Assembly (NCBI GenBank): GCA_039193195.1
Contig: JBCCWS010000004.1
Coordinates: 1-64,000, forward strand
Length of the DNA stretch: 64,000 nucleotides
Reading direction: 5' to 3'
Source of the DNA: Pseudomonadota bacterium
GTDB lineage: Bacteria; Pseudomonadota; Gammaproteobacteria; Steroidobacterales; JBCBZW01
Of this stretch, positions 37,635-46,098 are shown in pieces. The notes under the pieces were generated by a model, which was not told the origin of the DNA, did no database searches, and worked only from the letters and a program-made list of their open reading frames with translations. The translations under genes and the position numbers were made by a program. The first letter of the stretch is position 1. Every line of letters begins with the position of its first letter.

Positions 37635-38010
37635 AACTAGTGCTGCCGTACTTCGTTGCTGATCCTGTCGAGGGGCAATGCAACGGCCGTGCCTCGCCCC
37701 CGTAAACTTTTGATTCTGCGTCGCGCAACGATCTGCCTTCCGGCTGCCGACTCAACGTCCCTGTAAAGATCACCGACGACGTCGACTAACGTAATCTTCT
37801 AACCACAAACCGGTATACGTCATAAGCGGTGGGTCTGCAACGCTTTGCGAACCGAGTGGCCTAATCATCGCGCCGTACGGTGCGATGTCATCCTGTTCCC
37901 GAAAGGCTACGTACCGCTATTGCATCAGCGCTTATGCGCATCCGTCGACCGTCACCGTAACCTGAGCCCCATGGTATCCTTGCGCCGCAGTTTTTTGGTT
38001 GGAGCCAGTC
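37635..38010. other. Intergenic region with a near-perfect 22-bp palindrome
   Basis: A 376-base gap between PilZ (minus) and acyl-CoA dehydrogenase (plus) with no convincing gene. At 37866-37887, CATCGC and GCGATG flank a 10-base core GCCGTACGGT; only one base pair breaks full symmetry. Such a site may be an operator of a dimeric repressor for the downstream dehydrogenase, whose start is 124 bases away. It could also form a hairpin in RNA. Confidence 0.4.
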
Positions 38011-39174
38011 ATGAATTTTGCACTCACCGACGAGCAGCGCATGATCCAGGACGCAGCGCGGGAGTTTGCTCAGAAGGAGATCGCGCCGGTCGCTGCTGCT
38101 CACGATCAGAGCGGGGAGTTCCCGACGCAGACCATCCGCAAGGCCGGTGAACTTGGCTTCATGGGAGTCGAGGTGCCTGAGGCCTACGGTGGCGCCGGCC
38201 TCGATACGATCGGTTATGCCCTGATGATGGAAGAGGTATGCGCTGCGGATGCAGCCCACGGCACCATCATTTCGGTGAACAATTCGCTTTACTGCAACGG
38301 CATCCTCCAGTACGGAACTGAAGAGCAGAAGCAACGCTTCGTCGTTCCGGTGGCGTCGGGTGAGGCGATCGGCGCCTACGCCTTGACGGAGTCCCAGTCG
38401 GGGTCGGACGCAAGCAACATGAACACGCGCGCGGAGCTCAGCGACGATGGCACTCATTACGTCATCAACGGCAAGAAGCAGTGGATTACCTCAGGCCCGG
38501 TGGCTCGCTACGTGGTGCTGTTTGCAAAGACCGACGCTGATGCCGGTGCGCGCGGCATCACCGCTTTCGTAATCGACACACAGGAGCCCGGTTTCAGCCG
38601 GGGCAAGACCGAGCCGAAGCTCGGCATTCGGGCGTCCGCTACGTGTGAGATCGAACTCTCTGATTACCGTTGCCCCGTCGAGGGGCGCCTCGGTGAAGAA
38701 GGCGAAGGGTTCAAGATCGCCATGTCCGTGCTCGACGCCGGTCGTGTCGGCATCGCCGCGCAGGCGCTCGGCATCGCCCGTGCAGCGTACGAAGCCTCGA
38801 TCGAGTATGCGAAGGAACGGACCGCTTTCGGTGAGCGCATCGGCAGCTTCCAGATGACGCAGGCCAAGATCGCCGACATGAAGACGCGCCTCGATGCTGC
38901 TCGCCTGCTGGTGCTGCGTGCCGCGTGGGCCAAGATGGAGTCAGCGCGTACAGGCGCACGCTTCACCACCGAGGCCAGCACGGCGAAGCTGTTCGCCTCC
39001 GAGACGGCCATGTTTGTTGCTCACCATGCCGTGCAGATCCACGGCGGCATGGGCTACAGCAAAGAGATGCCCGTCGAGCGCTACTTCCGTGATGCCAAGA
39101 TCACGGAGATCTACGAGGGCACGAGCGAGATCCAACGCTTGGTGATCGCGCGCCAAGAAACAGGGCTCCGATAG
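38011..39174 (+). CDS. Acyl-CoA dehydrogenase (short/medium-chain type)
   Basis: 387 residues. FAD enzyme that makes the 2,3-double bond of acyl-CoA in beta-oxidation. N-terminal helices (NFALTDEQRMIQDAAREFAQ), the middle beta domain with FAD-binding YALTESQSGSD and QWITSG, and the C-terminal domain with RTAFGERIGSFQ, QIHGGMGYSKEMPVERYFRD and catalytic Glu369 in EIYEGTSEIQ are intact. The position of the catalytic Glu fits short- and medium-chain enzymes. GGAG lies 6 bases before ATG 38011. No electron-transfer flavoprotein or thiolase gene is adjacent. Confidence 0.95.
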   Translation: MNFALTDEQRMIQDAAREFAQKEIAPVAAAHDQSGEFPTQTIRKAGELGFMGVEVPEAYGGAGLDTIGYALMMEEVCAADAAHGTIISVNNSLYCNGILQYGTEEQKQRFVVPVASGEAIGAYALTESQSGSDASNMNTRAELSDDGTHYVINGKKQWITSGPVARYVVLFAKTDADAGARGITAFVIDTQEPGFSRGKTEPKLGIRASATCEIELSDYRCPVEGRLGEEGEGFKIAMSVLDAGRVGIAAQALGIARAAYEASIEYAKERTAFGERIGSFQMTQAKIADMKTRLDAARLLVLRAAWAKMESARTGARFTTEASTAKLFASETAMFVAHHAVQIHGGMGYSKEMPVERYFRDAKITEIYEGTSEIQRLVIARQETGLR

Positions 39175-39177
39175 ACG

Positions 39178-39756
39178 TTGAGGTCAGCGCCGACCGCAGA
39201 TCGATCGGTATCCAGCTGGGTGTTCGGCTACGGCTCCCTGCTCTGGCGGCCAGACTTCCCCTTCGATGAGCGCGCAGGCGGATGGATCACCGGGTGGGCT
39301 CGGCGCTTCTGGCAGGGCTCCACAGACCACCGTGGCAGACCGGGACGACCAGGTCGCGTCGTGACGCTGGTCCGCTCAGCGGAGCAGCGTTGCTGGGGCG
39401 TTGCCTATCGCATCAATAGTCAGGTTCAGCACCAGGTGTTCGATCAGCTCGACTATCGAGAGAAGGGGGGCTACGAGCGCGAGGAGGTGCATGTGCACGT
39501 GGCTTCACCCGACGGCTCGCCGTCGCGCCTACGCGCTGTGGCCTACCGTGCCAGTGCAGCGAATCCGTGCTTTCTTGGCGACGCACCCATAGCCCAGATC
39601 GCTCGTCAAATAGTGCAGGCAGAAGGGCCGAGCGGGACTAACCGAGACTACCTCTTCAGGTTGGCGAGCGCCCTGCGCGCGGCGAAGGAACAGGATAACC
39701 ACGTGTTCGAGCTAGAACGAGCTGTTCGAGCACTCGAGGCCGATCAATACCAATAG
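39178..39756 (+). CDS. ChaC-like gamma-glutamylcyclotransferase
   Basis: 192 residues. Matches the ChaC family, which cleaves glutathione to 5-oxoproline and Cys-Gly. The substrate loop WVFGYGSLLWRPDFPFDE, the RRFWQGSTDHRG segment and the catalytic Glu region LDYREKGGYE are clear, as is the C-terminal GPSGTNRDYLFRLASAL. TTG start 3 bases after the acyl-CoA dehydrogenase stop, so the genes are cotranscribed. TTG is the only start that retains the whole FGYGSL strand. Confidence 0.88.
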   Translation: MRSAPTADRSVSSWVFGYGSLLWRPDFPFDERAGGWITGWARRFWQGSTDHRGRPGRPGRVVTLVRSAEQRCWGVAYRINSQVQHQVFDQLDYREKGGYEREEVHVHVASPDGSPSRLRAVAYRASAANPCFLGDAPIAQIARQIVQAEGPSGTNRDYLFRLASALRAAKEQDNHVFELERAVRALEADQYQ

Positions 39757-39763
39757 GTATCGG

Positions 39764-39798
39764 CCGGCCGAGCCGCCTGGTGTGGACGGCTCGACCGG
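39764..39798. terminator. Hairpin between convergent chaC-like and ydcH-like genes
   Basis: CCGGCCGAGCCG (39764-39775) and CGGCTCGACCGG (39787-39798) pair over 12 bp with one mismatch around an 11-base loop, between two convergent stop codons. No T-tract, so termination is likely but not of the classic type. Confidence 0.5.
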
Positions 39799-39818
39799 TG
39801 CGAAGGCTTGGCTAAGTG

Positions 39819-40055
39819 CTAGGCCCTGAGCATTGCGTAGAGCTGATCCTTGTGCAGGAGTCGCATTCGTTTCAGCTCGGTGGTGTAGCGGTCTGAGTGC
39901 ACGGTGCGGCGAAGGCCCGTTCGCACAACTTCCTTGTTGACCCGTTGGTAGTCGTCGTAGAGCTCAGCGAACTCGTTGCTCGACTCCCGCAGCGTAGCGA
40001 TACGATCCCGATACTCCGGGAATTCCTCGGCCAGGTCGTGACTTTCTCCAATCAT
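39819..40055 (-). CDS. YdcH/DUF465 family small protein
   Basis: 78 residues, two predicted helices (DLAEEFPEYRDRIATLRES; RYTTELKRMRLLHKDQLYAML), which is the DUF465 pattern with the terminal KRxRLxLKDxL-like motif. Cytoplasmic, function unknown in the family. A perfect AGGAGG at 40061-40066 fixes the start at 40055 instead of the longer frame to 40103. Confidence 0.85.
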   Translation of the reverse strand: MIGESHDLAEEFPEYRDRIATLRESSNEFAELYDDYQRVNKEVVRTGLRRTVHSDRYTTELKRMRLLHKDQLYAMLRA

Positions 40056-40221
40056 GCGCACCTCCTGAAGGGGCGGTGGGTGGACGGATAAGTCGAAGTT
40101 CACTCGAATCTATCGTACCTGCCCCGGGCTGTCACGCACGTCTAATGACGAGACTGCCGCGGGTCCACGCGTCAGGTCGCAAGACGGCCCAGGCGTAGTA
40201 GACTGGTCGATTCCGGGCCTG

Positions 40222-42549
40222 ATGATGACGCTGCGGTTCGAACGCGCCGCGGTCTCGGCTTTGTCGTCCCGCCGCAAAGGGCCCGCGGGGGGCGCCCCAA
40301 ATGAGGAGACTCCTGCTCTGAGTGCTGCCACCCGACATCCGCCCACCCGCTCTCGCGCCAAACCTGCTGCAGCCGCGATCGATTTAAACGATCCGGCCCT
40401 GTACCTAAATCGCGAGCTGACCTGGCTCGACTTCAACCTTCGGGTGCTCAACGAAGCCAGTGACTCGCGCACGCCGCTGCTCGAGCGGGTGAAATTCCTC
40501 GCCATCGTAAGCGGCAATCTAGACGAATTCTTCATGAAGCGTATCGGTGGTTTGCGCAACCTCGTGATGGCGGGCATCACCGATCGAAGCCCAGACGGGC
40601 GTACGCCGAGCGAACTGATCGAGGCCTGCCGCACTAAGATTACTGCGGTGCAGCGCCAACGCGAGGCGATCTTCGAGGAGGTTGTCGCGGACTTGGATGC
40701 AGCCGGCATAGGAATCTGTCGTTGGCAAGATCTGTCGCCTGGAGCGCGGACCAAGCTGCGCGACCACTTTATTCGCAACGTCTATCCGCTGATCACGCCC
40801 TTGGGCATGGATCCCGGTCACCCCTTTCCCTTCATCTCGAACTTGGCACTCAACCTGCTGGTCACGATGCACTATCCGGCGGAGCGCGAGCAGCGCATCG
40901 CGAGGGTCAAGGTGCCCGTGACTGACGATGTGGTGCCGCGCTTGCAGCGGGTGGAGCACAGCAACCGCTTCGTCCTCCTCGAAGACGTGATGGCCAACAA
41001 CCTGGATCTGCTCTTTCCCGGGATGCAGGTGGAGAGCTGCAGCCTGTTCCGCGTGACTCGCAACGCACGCCTGGACCTGCCGCAAGTCGACAGCGGTGAC
41101 CTACTGGAGCTCATCGAAAGCGGCCTGGAGGAGCAGCCGTTCAAGCCCATCGTCCGACTGCAGGTGGATGCGCAGATGAGGCCGCAGCTGCGCAGGACCC
41201 TAATGACCCGGCTTGGCCTGCAGCCGGAGGATGTTTACCCCGTGCGGGGGATGATCGCCATGCGCAGCCTGTTCGAGATCGCCGCGCTCGATATCTCATC
41301 ACTGAAGCCCGCGCCACATCACCCGGTTGATCACCCGCGACTCGCGCATGACTCGCGCAACATGTTCCAGCTGATTCGCTCCGGCGGACCGATGCTCGTG
41401 CAACATCCCTACGAGTCCTTCACCTCGTCCGTGGAACGCTTCCTTCGTACCGCATCTCTGGACCCCGACGTCTTAGCTATCAAGATGACGTTGTACCGGA
41501 CCTCCAACGAGGGAAAGGTCATCCAGTATCTGGTGGACGCTGCGCGCAACCGCAAGCACGTCGCCGTGTTGGTCGAGTTGCAGGCCCGCTTTGATGAGGC
41601 GGCCAACATCCGTTGGGCCAAGCGCTTGGAGGAAGCAGGCGTCCACGTGACCTACGGGGTTTTGGGACTAAAGACCCACACGAAGTTGATTCACGTGGTG
41701 CGCCGTGACCACGACGGTCTGCGCCGTTACATGCATATCGGCACCGGAAACTACCACTCGGGCACCGCGCGGTTGTACTCCGATATCGGCCTGTTCACCT
41801 GCGATGAAAGCATAGGCGCCGATGTTACAGAGCTTTTCAATTACCTGACGGGATATCCCACTCCGCGACGCTATGGGAAGGTATTGTGCGCCCCCGAAAC
41901 CTTGAAGGCCGGGCTGATTTCACGCATCGAGCGCGAAATCGAGCGGCATAGCGACACTCATCCTGGGCGCATCCAATTTAAGTGCAACGCGCTCGAAGAT
42001 GTCGATGTGGTGCGTGCCCTGTATCGCGCGTCGATGGCAGGCGTTACGATTGACCTCATCATTCGCGATACATGCCGGCTGCGGCCCGGGCTCGCTGGTG
42101 TAAGCGAGAACATCCGAGTGATCAGTATTGTTGGCCGCTTTCTTGAGCACGCCAGAGTTTTTTACTTCAACAACGGTGGTGATGAGGAATACTGGATAGG
42201 GTCGGCTGACATCATGCGTCGCAATCTAGAATCGCGGGTGGAGGTGATCGCCCCGATCGAAGATGCAGATTTGCGAGCACAGCTTCGCTTGATGCTCAAC
42301 GTGCAGCTCGGTGATGCGAGAAGCGCTTGGGATATGAGGTCAGACGGCACGTACGTACAACGGCAACCGGCAACTCATCGAGAAAAGCAGGGAAGCCAGG
42401 AAACGCTGATCGCGATCGCCGCAAGACGCGCGTCCGCAGCGTTGAAGCGCAGGGAAAAAAGCCTGAACGACAGGCTGGCCAGACAGTTCAGTCGGCGCCT
42501 CGAGCGTCGCTCCGCCAGGGGGTTCCCAAGCGACGATGGATCGCGCTAG
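40222..42549 (+). CDS. ppk1: Polyphosphate kinase 1
   Basis: 775 residues. Polymerises the gamma phosphate of ATP into polyphosphate. After an unusual N-terminal extension of about 55 residues rich in Arg, Lys, Ala and Pro comes the normal start LNRELTWLDFNLRVLNEA, then the head domain and the two phospholipase-D-like catalytic domains. The autophosphorylated His is His505 in YMHIGTGNYH; a second catalytic region is YFNNGGDEEYWIGSADIMRRNL. The C-terminus also carries about 55 extra basic residues (AARRASAALKRREKSLNDRL). First gene of a set with a CHAD protein and a ParA ATPase. Confidence 0.96.
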   Translation: MMTLRFERAAVSALSSRRKGPAGGAPNEETPALSAATRHPPTRSRAKPAAAAIDLNDPALYLNRELTWLDFNLRVLNEASDSRTPLLERVKFLAIVSGNLDEFFMKRIGGLRNLVMAGITDRSPDGRTPSELIEACRTKITAVQRQREAIFEEVVADLDAAGIGICRWQDLSPGARTKLRDHFIRNVYPLITPLGMDPGHPFPFISNLALNLLVTMHYPAEREQRIARVKVPVTDDVVPRLQRVEHSNRFVLLEDVMANNLDLLFPGMQVESCSLFRVTRNARLDLPQVDSGDLLELIESGLEEQPFKPIVRLQVDAQMRPQLRRTLMTRLGLQPEDVYPVRGMIAMRSLFEIAALDISSLKPAPHHPVDHPRLAHDSRNMFQLIRSGGPMLVQHPYESFTSSVERFLRTASLDPDVLAIKMTLYRTSNEGKVIQYLVDAARNRKHVAVLVELQARFDEAANIRWAKRLEEAGVHVTYGVLGLKTHTKLIHVVRRDHDGLRRYMHIGTGNYHSGTARLYSDIGLFTCDESIGADVTELFNYLTGYPTPRRYGKVLCAPETLKAGLISRIEREIERHSDTHPGRIQFKCNALEDVDVVRALYRASMAGVTIDLIIRDTCRLRPGLAGVSENIRVISIVGRFLEHARVFYFNNGGDEEYWIGSADIMRRNLESRVEVIAPIEDADLRAQLRLMLNVQLGDARSAWDMRSDGTYVQRQPATHREKQGSQETLIAIAARRASAALKRREKSLNDRLARQFSRRLERRSARGFPSDDGSR

Positions 42550-42614
42550 CGGGAAGCGGCGGCACGGCGTCGAGCAAGCGGCGCCGGGGAGCTGAGCGGC
42601 TGCGGTTGCAGACG

Positions 42615-42636
42615 CCCCGCGCGTCTGGACGCGGGG
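42615..42636 (+). promoter_or_regulatory. Hairpin covering the ribosome-binding region of the CHAD gene
   Basis: CCCCGCG (42615-42621) pairs with CGCGGGG (42630-42636) around an 8-base loop. The GGGG in its 3' arm is the only Shine-Dalgarno-like sequence before ATG 42641. Folding would hide it, so the hairpin could limit CHAD translation relative to ppk1. It might also be chance in GC-rich sequence. Confidence 0.35.
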
Positions 42637-42640
42637 ATTA

Positions 42641-44197
42641 ATGAGACACGAATACGCGCTGCCCGAGGAATTCGCGGCGGCAGACATCGCCGACACGCTG
42701 TGTCAGCGCTTTGCGCTGCAGGATCTCGGCGCCCAGCGATGGGTGATCTGCTACTTCGATACCTTCGATTGGCGGCTCTTCAACCAGGGCTACGTGCTGG
42801 AGGAGCATCGCAACGGCTCCTCCAATCACTTGCACTGGCGTTGTTTGGTGAACGGTGCACCAGAGCGGGTGCTGCCCAATGCGCGTATGCCGCACTTCGC
42901 TCACGAGCTTCCTGTCGGGGCGTTTCGCGATCGCCTGTCGGGGTTCACCGAGCCCCGCGCCCTGTTGCCGCAGGTGATCGTGCGCACGCAGGCACACACG
43001 CTGAACTTCGAGAACGAACACGGCAAGACGCTTGCTCAGCTGATCTTCGAGACGGGGAGTCTGGCAGACGGCAATCATTCCAAAGCCGCTCCGGTGGTCA
43101 GCCGGCGGCTGCGCTTGCTGCCCCTGCGAGGTTACGAGGAAAGCTGCAAGGCGCTGACCCGCGAGGTGAAGCGGCTTGGCTTGCAGCTCGCCGCACGGGA
43201 TCTGATGGTCGATGCGCTGGCGTTCAGTGGCCGGCGACCGGCGAGCTACGTGGTCCGCCCGCGCGTGGTCCTCGAGCCGCAAGCGCGTACGGACGAGGGC
43301 GCACGACAGCTGCTAGCCGCCTTCTTCGGGGTTATGCGGTGCAATTTGCCCGGCGTGCGGGCGCGTACGGACGCGGAGTTTCTTCACGACTTCCGCACTT
43401 CTGTGCGCCGCGCGCGTGCCTTGCTCGGTGAGCTCGACGGCGTGTTCCCTAAGCGTACGCTCGAGCGCTACCGCCGGGACCTAAAGTGGCTCGGGGACAT
43501 TACCGGCGACGCGCGCGACCTCGACGTGTTGGTGCTATCCCTCGATGAGTATGCCGACATGCTCGAGGGGCCGGTGCGCGATGCCTTTGCGAGCCACTGT
43601 CGGGCCTTCGTCGCGCGCGAGCTGGAGCAAGCCTACGAACGACTCCACGAGCGCCTGGCATCCGTACGCTTCGAGCGCTTGGTGAGTTCCCTTCAGGACT
43701 TCGTTGCCTCGCCGGTGCCTCGGCGCACGCCCCTAGCGCACGCGATGCTACCCATCGAAGGCTTTGCACGAGAGCGCCTCCGACGCCGCCTTCGCAAGCT
43801 GCGCAAGGCGGCCGCCAACGCAGGAAGCGGGGAGGACGCGCAAGGGCTGCATGACGCGCGCATCATCGCCAAGCGTTGCCGCTACCTGCTCGATGCCTTC
43901 GCCACGCTCCTGCCGGGGCGCGAGGTGCGTGCGCTGCGCCGCCAGCTCAAACTGCTGCAGGATCAGCTTGGCACGCACCACGACTGCTACGTTCACGAGC
44001 AGCGGCTGAGCACACTGTCCGAGCGGATGCGCCTGCAAGACGCTCTGACCCCGGCCGTCGCGAGCGCGATCAGACAGCTGCGCGCCGGGCTGCAAGGCAA
44101 GCAGCGGAGCCTTGGGCGAGAGGCGGCCACGTTGCTCGGGGCCTTCGCTGGCAAGGAGATGCGAGCGCTCAGCAAGGCCCTGTTTGCCAACTTATGA
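42641..44197 (+). CDS. CYTH-like/CHAD domain protein (polyphosphate-associated)
   Basis: 518 residues. The N-terminal ~210 residues resemble a CYTH beta-tunnel (YFDTFDWRLFNQGYVLEEH) but lack the ExExK start and most charged tunnel residues, so catalysis is doubtful. Residues about 215-510 form a CHAD domain: two helical repeats with conserved His and basic residues, FLHDFRTSVRRARALLGEL and LHDARIIAKRCRYLLDAFA. CHAD domains bind polyphosphate and target proteins to polyphosphate granules. Its stop overlaps the ParA start (ATGA), and ppk1 lies 91 bases upstream, so granule binding is the expected role. Confidence 0.88.
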   Translation: MRHEYALPEEFAAADIADTLCQRFALQDLGAQRWVICYFDTFDWRLFNQGYVLEEHRNGSSNHLHWRCLVNGAPERVLPNARMPHFAHELPVGAFRDRLSGFTEPRALLPQVIVRTQAHTLNFENEHGKTLAQLIFETGSLADGNHSKAAPVVSRRLRLLPLRGYEESCKALTREVKRLGLQLAARDLMVDALAFSGRRPASYVVRPRVVLEPQARTDEGARQLLAAFFGVMRCNLPGVRARTDAEFLHDFRTSVRRARALLGELDGVFPKRTLERYRRDLKWLGDITGDARDLDVLVLSLDEYADMLEGPVRDAFASHCRAFVARELEQAYERLHERLASVRFERLVSSLQDFVASPVPRRTPLAHAMLPIEGFARERLRRRLRKLRKAAANAGSGEDAQGLHDARIIAKRCRYLLDAFATLLPGREVRALRRQLKLLQDQLGTHHDCYVHEQRLSTLSERMRLQDALTPAVASAIRQLRAGLQGKQRSLGREAATLLGAFAGKEMRALSKALFANL

Positions 44198-44946
44198 CGT
44201 CGATTATCGGCAGTTTCGCGATCAAGGGTGGCGTGGGCAAGACGGCCACGGTGGTCAACTTGGCTTACCTGGCTGCTTGCGAAGGTGCACGGACGCTAGT
44301 TTGGGATCTCGACCCCCAAGGCGCCGTCAGCTTTTACTACCGTATGCAGCCGGCAGCCGGTGGTGGGGTCAAGAGCTTGCTACGCGAGCGTGGCCGGCTC
44401 GCCCACGCCGTACGCAGCACCGACTACGCCAATCTCGACCTGATTCCAGCGGACCCTAAGCACCGCAAGCTCGAGCGCCTCGTGCATCAGATCAGCAAAC
44501 CGCATCAGCTCCTTGCGGCCCGCCTGAAGACCCTGCGCCACGACTACGACTTTGTCTTTCTCGACTGCCCTGCCGGCTACACTCGCTTTACGCAAAGCGT
44601 GCTGCGCTGCCTAGACGCACTCATCATCCCCATCGTGCCGACAACCCTGTCCATGCGCACCTGGGAGCAGCTGCTGGCAGAACTTGATGGCAAGCGTTCC
44701 TCATCTATGCAGCTGCTGCCCTTCTTCTCTATGTGCGACCGACGCAAGCAGATGCACCGAGAGATCATGGACAGCGAGCTTCCCGGGAAGGTAAGCCCGC
44801 TGACCCACGGTGTGCCTTACGCCGTCGACGTGGAGCGAATGGGGGTCAAGCGTCAGCCAGTCGATCGCTTCGCGAGCACTAGTGATGCAGCCATGGCGTA
44901 CCGCGGAATGTGGGACGAGATCAAGCTGCGAATGGCGGCGCGCTAA
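44194..44946 (+). CDS. ParA/MinD-family ATPase linked to the polyphosphate genes
   Basis: 250 residues. The deviant Walker A KGGVGKTA near residue 11 with its signature Lys, the second motif LVWDLDPQGAVSFYY and the Walker B FVFLDCPAGY are those of ParA-type cargo-positioning ATPases. No DNA-binding HTH precedes them, as in small orphan ParAs that position cellular cargo rather than plasmid ParA. The ATG overlaps the CHAD stop by 4 bases (ATGA), so the CHAD protein is the natural adaptor candidate. No ParB lies nearby, which argues against chromosome segregation. Confidence 0.9.
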   Translation: MTSIIGSFAIKGGVGKTATVVNLAYLAACEGARTLVWDLDPQGAVSFYYRMQPAAGGGVKSLLRERGRLAHAVRSTDYANLDLIPADPKHRKLERLVHQISKPHQLLAARLKTLRHDYDFVFLDCPAGYTRFTQSVLRCLDALIIPIVPTTLSMRTWEQLLAELDGKRSSSMQLLPFFSMCDRRKQMHREIMDSELPGKVSPLTHGVPYAVDVERMGVKRQPVDRFASTSDAAMAYRGMWDEIKLRMAAR

Positions 44947-45275
44947 CTCCGACGAGGCTTCCCATCGGCGCGCCCTGCGCCTTGGCGTGGCGCCACTTCT
45001 ACCACCAGCACTTGTCAGTCAGAGTTGGCCACGACTACATGCGCAACGCATGATCCGAAAAAGTCGTCGCCTATTTGCAACGATTGCGCTAGAGTTCCGA
45101 CAGTTCTAGAAGTCACGCGACGCATAAATAACAAGGCACCTGCCGCGCTTGGGACATCACCCTTTGTGGAGCTATCCCCCTGCCGCGAGTAGGCGCCAAC
45201 ACCGATCGCGAGCCAGTAGGCTGGGCTGGCTGGATCGTACTCCTCGCTCCCCGGCCGGACTAAAGGAGGGTCCGT
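44947..45275. other. Intergenic region without a gene
   Basis: 329 bases between the ParA gene and a secreted-protein gene, both on plus. It is somewhat AT-richer around 45050-45140 than its surroundings, which fits promoter DNA for the downstream gene, but I could not assign a clear -35/-10 pair or terminator. Confidence 0.4.
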
Positions 45276-46010
45276 ATGACCTCAAGTAACCTAGCTCGCG
45301 CACTACTGCTCGGCTCCGCCCTGGCGCTCGGTGCCCAAGTGGCCGTCGCCGACCATCACGACGACCCGGGTTTTAGCCGCGCCATTACCGTCTGGTGGGT
45401 GATATTCAACAACCCCGATGCCTGCACGGAAAATCCCGGCGCTGCCGAGCAGTGCGGCCCGACCGATATCTTTGGCGCGGCCTACGTAGAGTCCATCGAG
45501 AATGGCGCGCCTGATCCTGGGCTGATCGCCCCCAACGAGGCCGCACAGATCGCCGTGGTCTTCGCCACCGGTGGTACCACCACCAATCGAGGTGGAATTC
45601 GCTTGGTCGGGGCGATCTATCGCTCAGCGGCCGGCGGCGGCTTGGATCTTGGGAGCGGGACGCTGGTCGATCCCATGGGCTTCGGGCGGGGATACGAGAA
45701 TCCCCAGGCAGAGGTGCACCTCGTGGTGCGGGATCACGGCAAGGCGCATCCCGTTCGCGGCGAGCTGCGACATCAGATTCTCAACTTCCTCGAGCCCTAC
45801 TGCTCAGATCCGAACCTCGACTACTACTCTGGCCCTAACTTGTGCCGCGATGCACAGTTCGCCCAGTTCGCACCGGCGGAGACCGGGGCCGACGCCATGT
45901 TCGAATTCCATGATCCGTCACACGCGGTGCACGGCGCGCGCGCCTACCTTGAGCGCAACGGCGACATGATGCAGTTCATCATTGAAACCCGCGTCACTCC
46001 CGCGCCGTAG
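45276..46010 (+). CDS. Secreted protein of unknown function
   Basis: 244 residues. A signal peptide (ARALLLGSALALGAQVAVA) is followed by the His/Asp-rich mature start DHHDDPG, then a compact beta-rich domain with FSRAITVWWVIFNNP, AEVHLVVRDHGKAHP and a C-terminal MMQFIIETRVTP. Four cysteines in the mature part (two in CTENPGAAEQC and two in CSDPNLDYYSGPNLC) could form disulfides, as expected in the periplasm. I do not recognise a named family. AGGAGG lies 5-6 bases before the ATG and a strong terminator follows, so it is expressed as a single gene. Confidence 0.75.
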   Translation: MTSSNLARALLLGSALALGAQVAVADHHDDPGFSRAITVWWVIFNNPDACTENPGAAEQCGPTDIFGAAYVESIENGAPDPGLIAPNEAAQIAVVFATGGTTTNRGGIRLVGAIYRSAAGGGLDLGSGTLVDPMGFGRGYENPQAEVHLVVRDHGKAHPVRGELRHQILNFLEPYCSDPNLDYYSGPNLCRDAQFAQFAPAETGADAMFEFHDPSHAVHGARAYLERNGDMMQFIIETRVTPAP

Positions 46011-46021
46011 CGGGGGCGGTA

Positions 46022-46058
46022 GCGCAGGTGAGCTGAGGCTCGCCTGCGCCTCCTTCTC
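46022..46058 (+). terminator. Intrinsic terminator after the secreted-protein gene
   Basis: GCGCAGGTGAGC (46022-46033) pairs with GCTCGCCTGCGC (46038-46049) over 12 bp, one G-U wobble, with a TGAG loop, then the pyrimidine-rich CTCCTTCTCATT. Located just after the stop at 46010. Confidence 0.78.
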
Positions 46059-46098
46059 ATTAGCTATCAGCAGCGTTGGGTCGGCTATTGCAGTGAGA

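Noticed and set aside
37888-38457. 189-codon minus-strand frame over the acyl-CoA dehydrogenase start
   Set aside because: Antisense to a clear gene; no family features.
42160-42550. Repetitive basic 3' end of ppk1 as a separate small gene
   Set aside because: It is in the ppk1 frame without a stop or new ribosome-binding site.
43876-44946. Long plus-strand frame starting at 43876 as the ParA gene
   Set aside because: Its first 106 codons lie inside the CHAD gene in another frame and show no similarity; the ATPase begins at ATG 44194.
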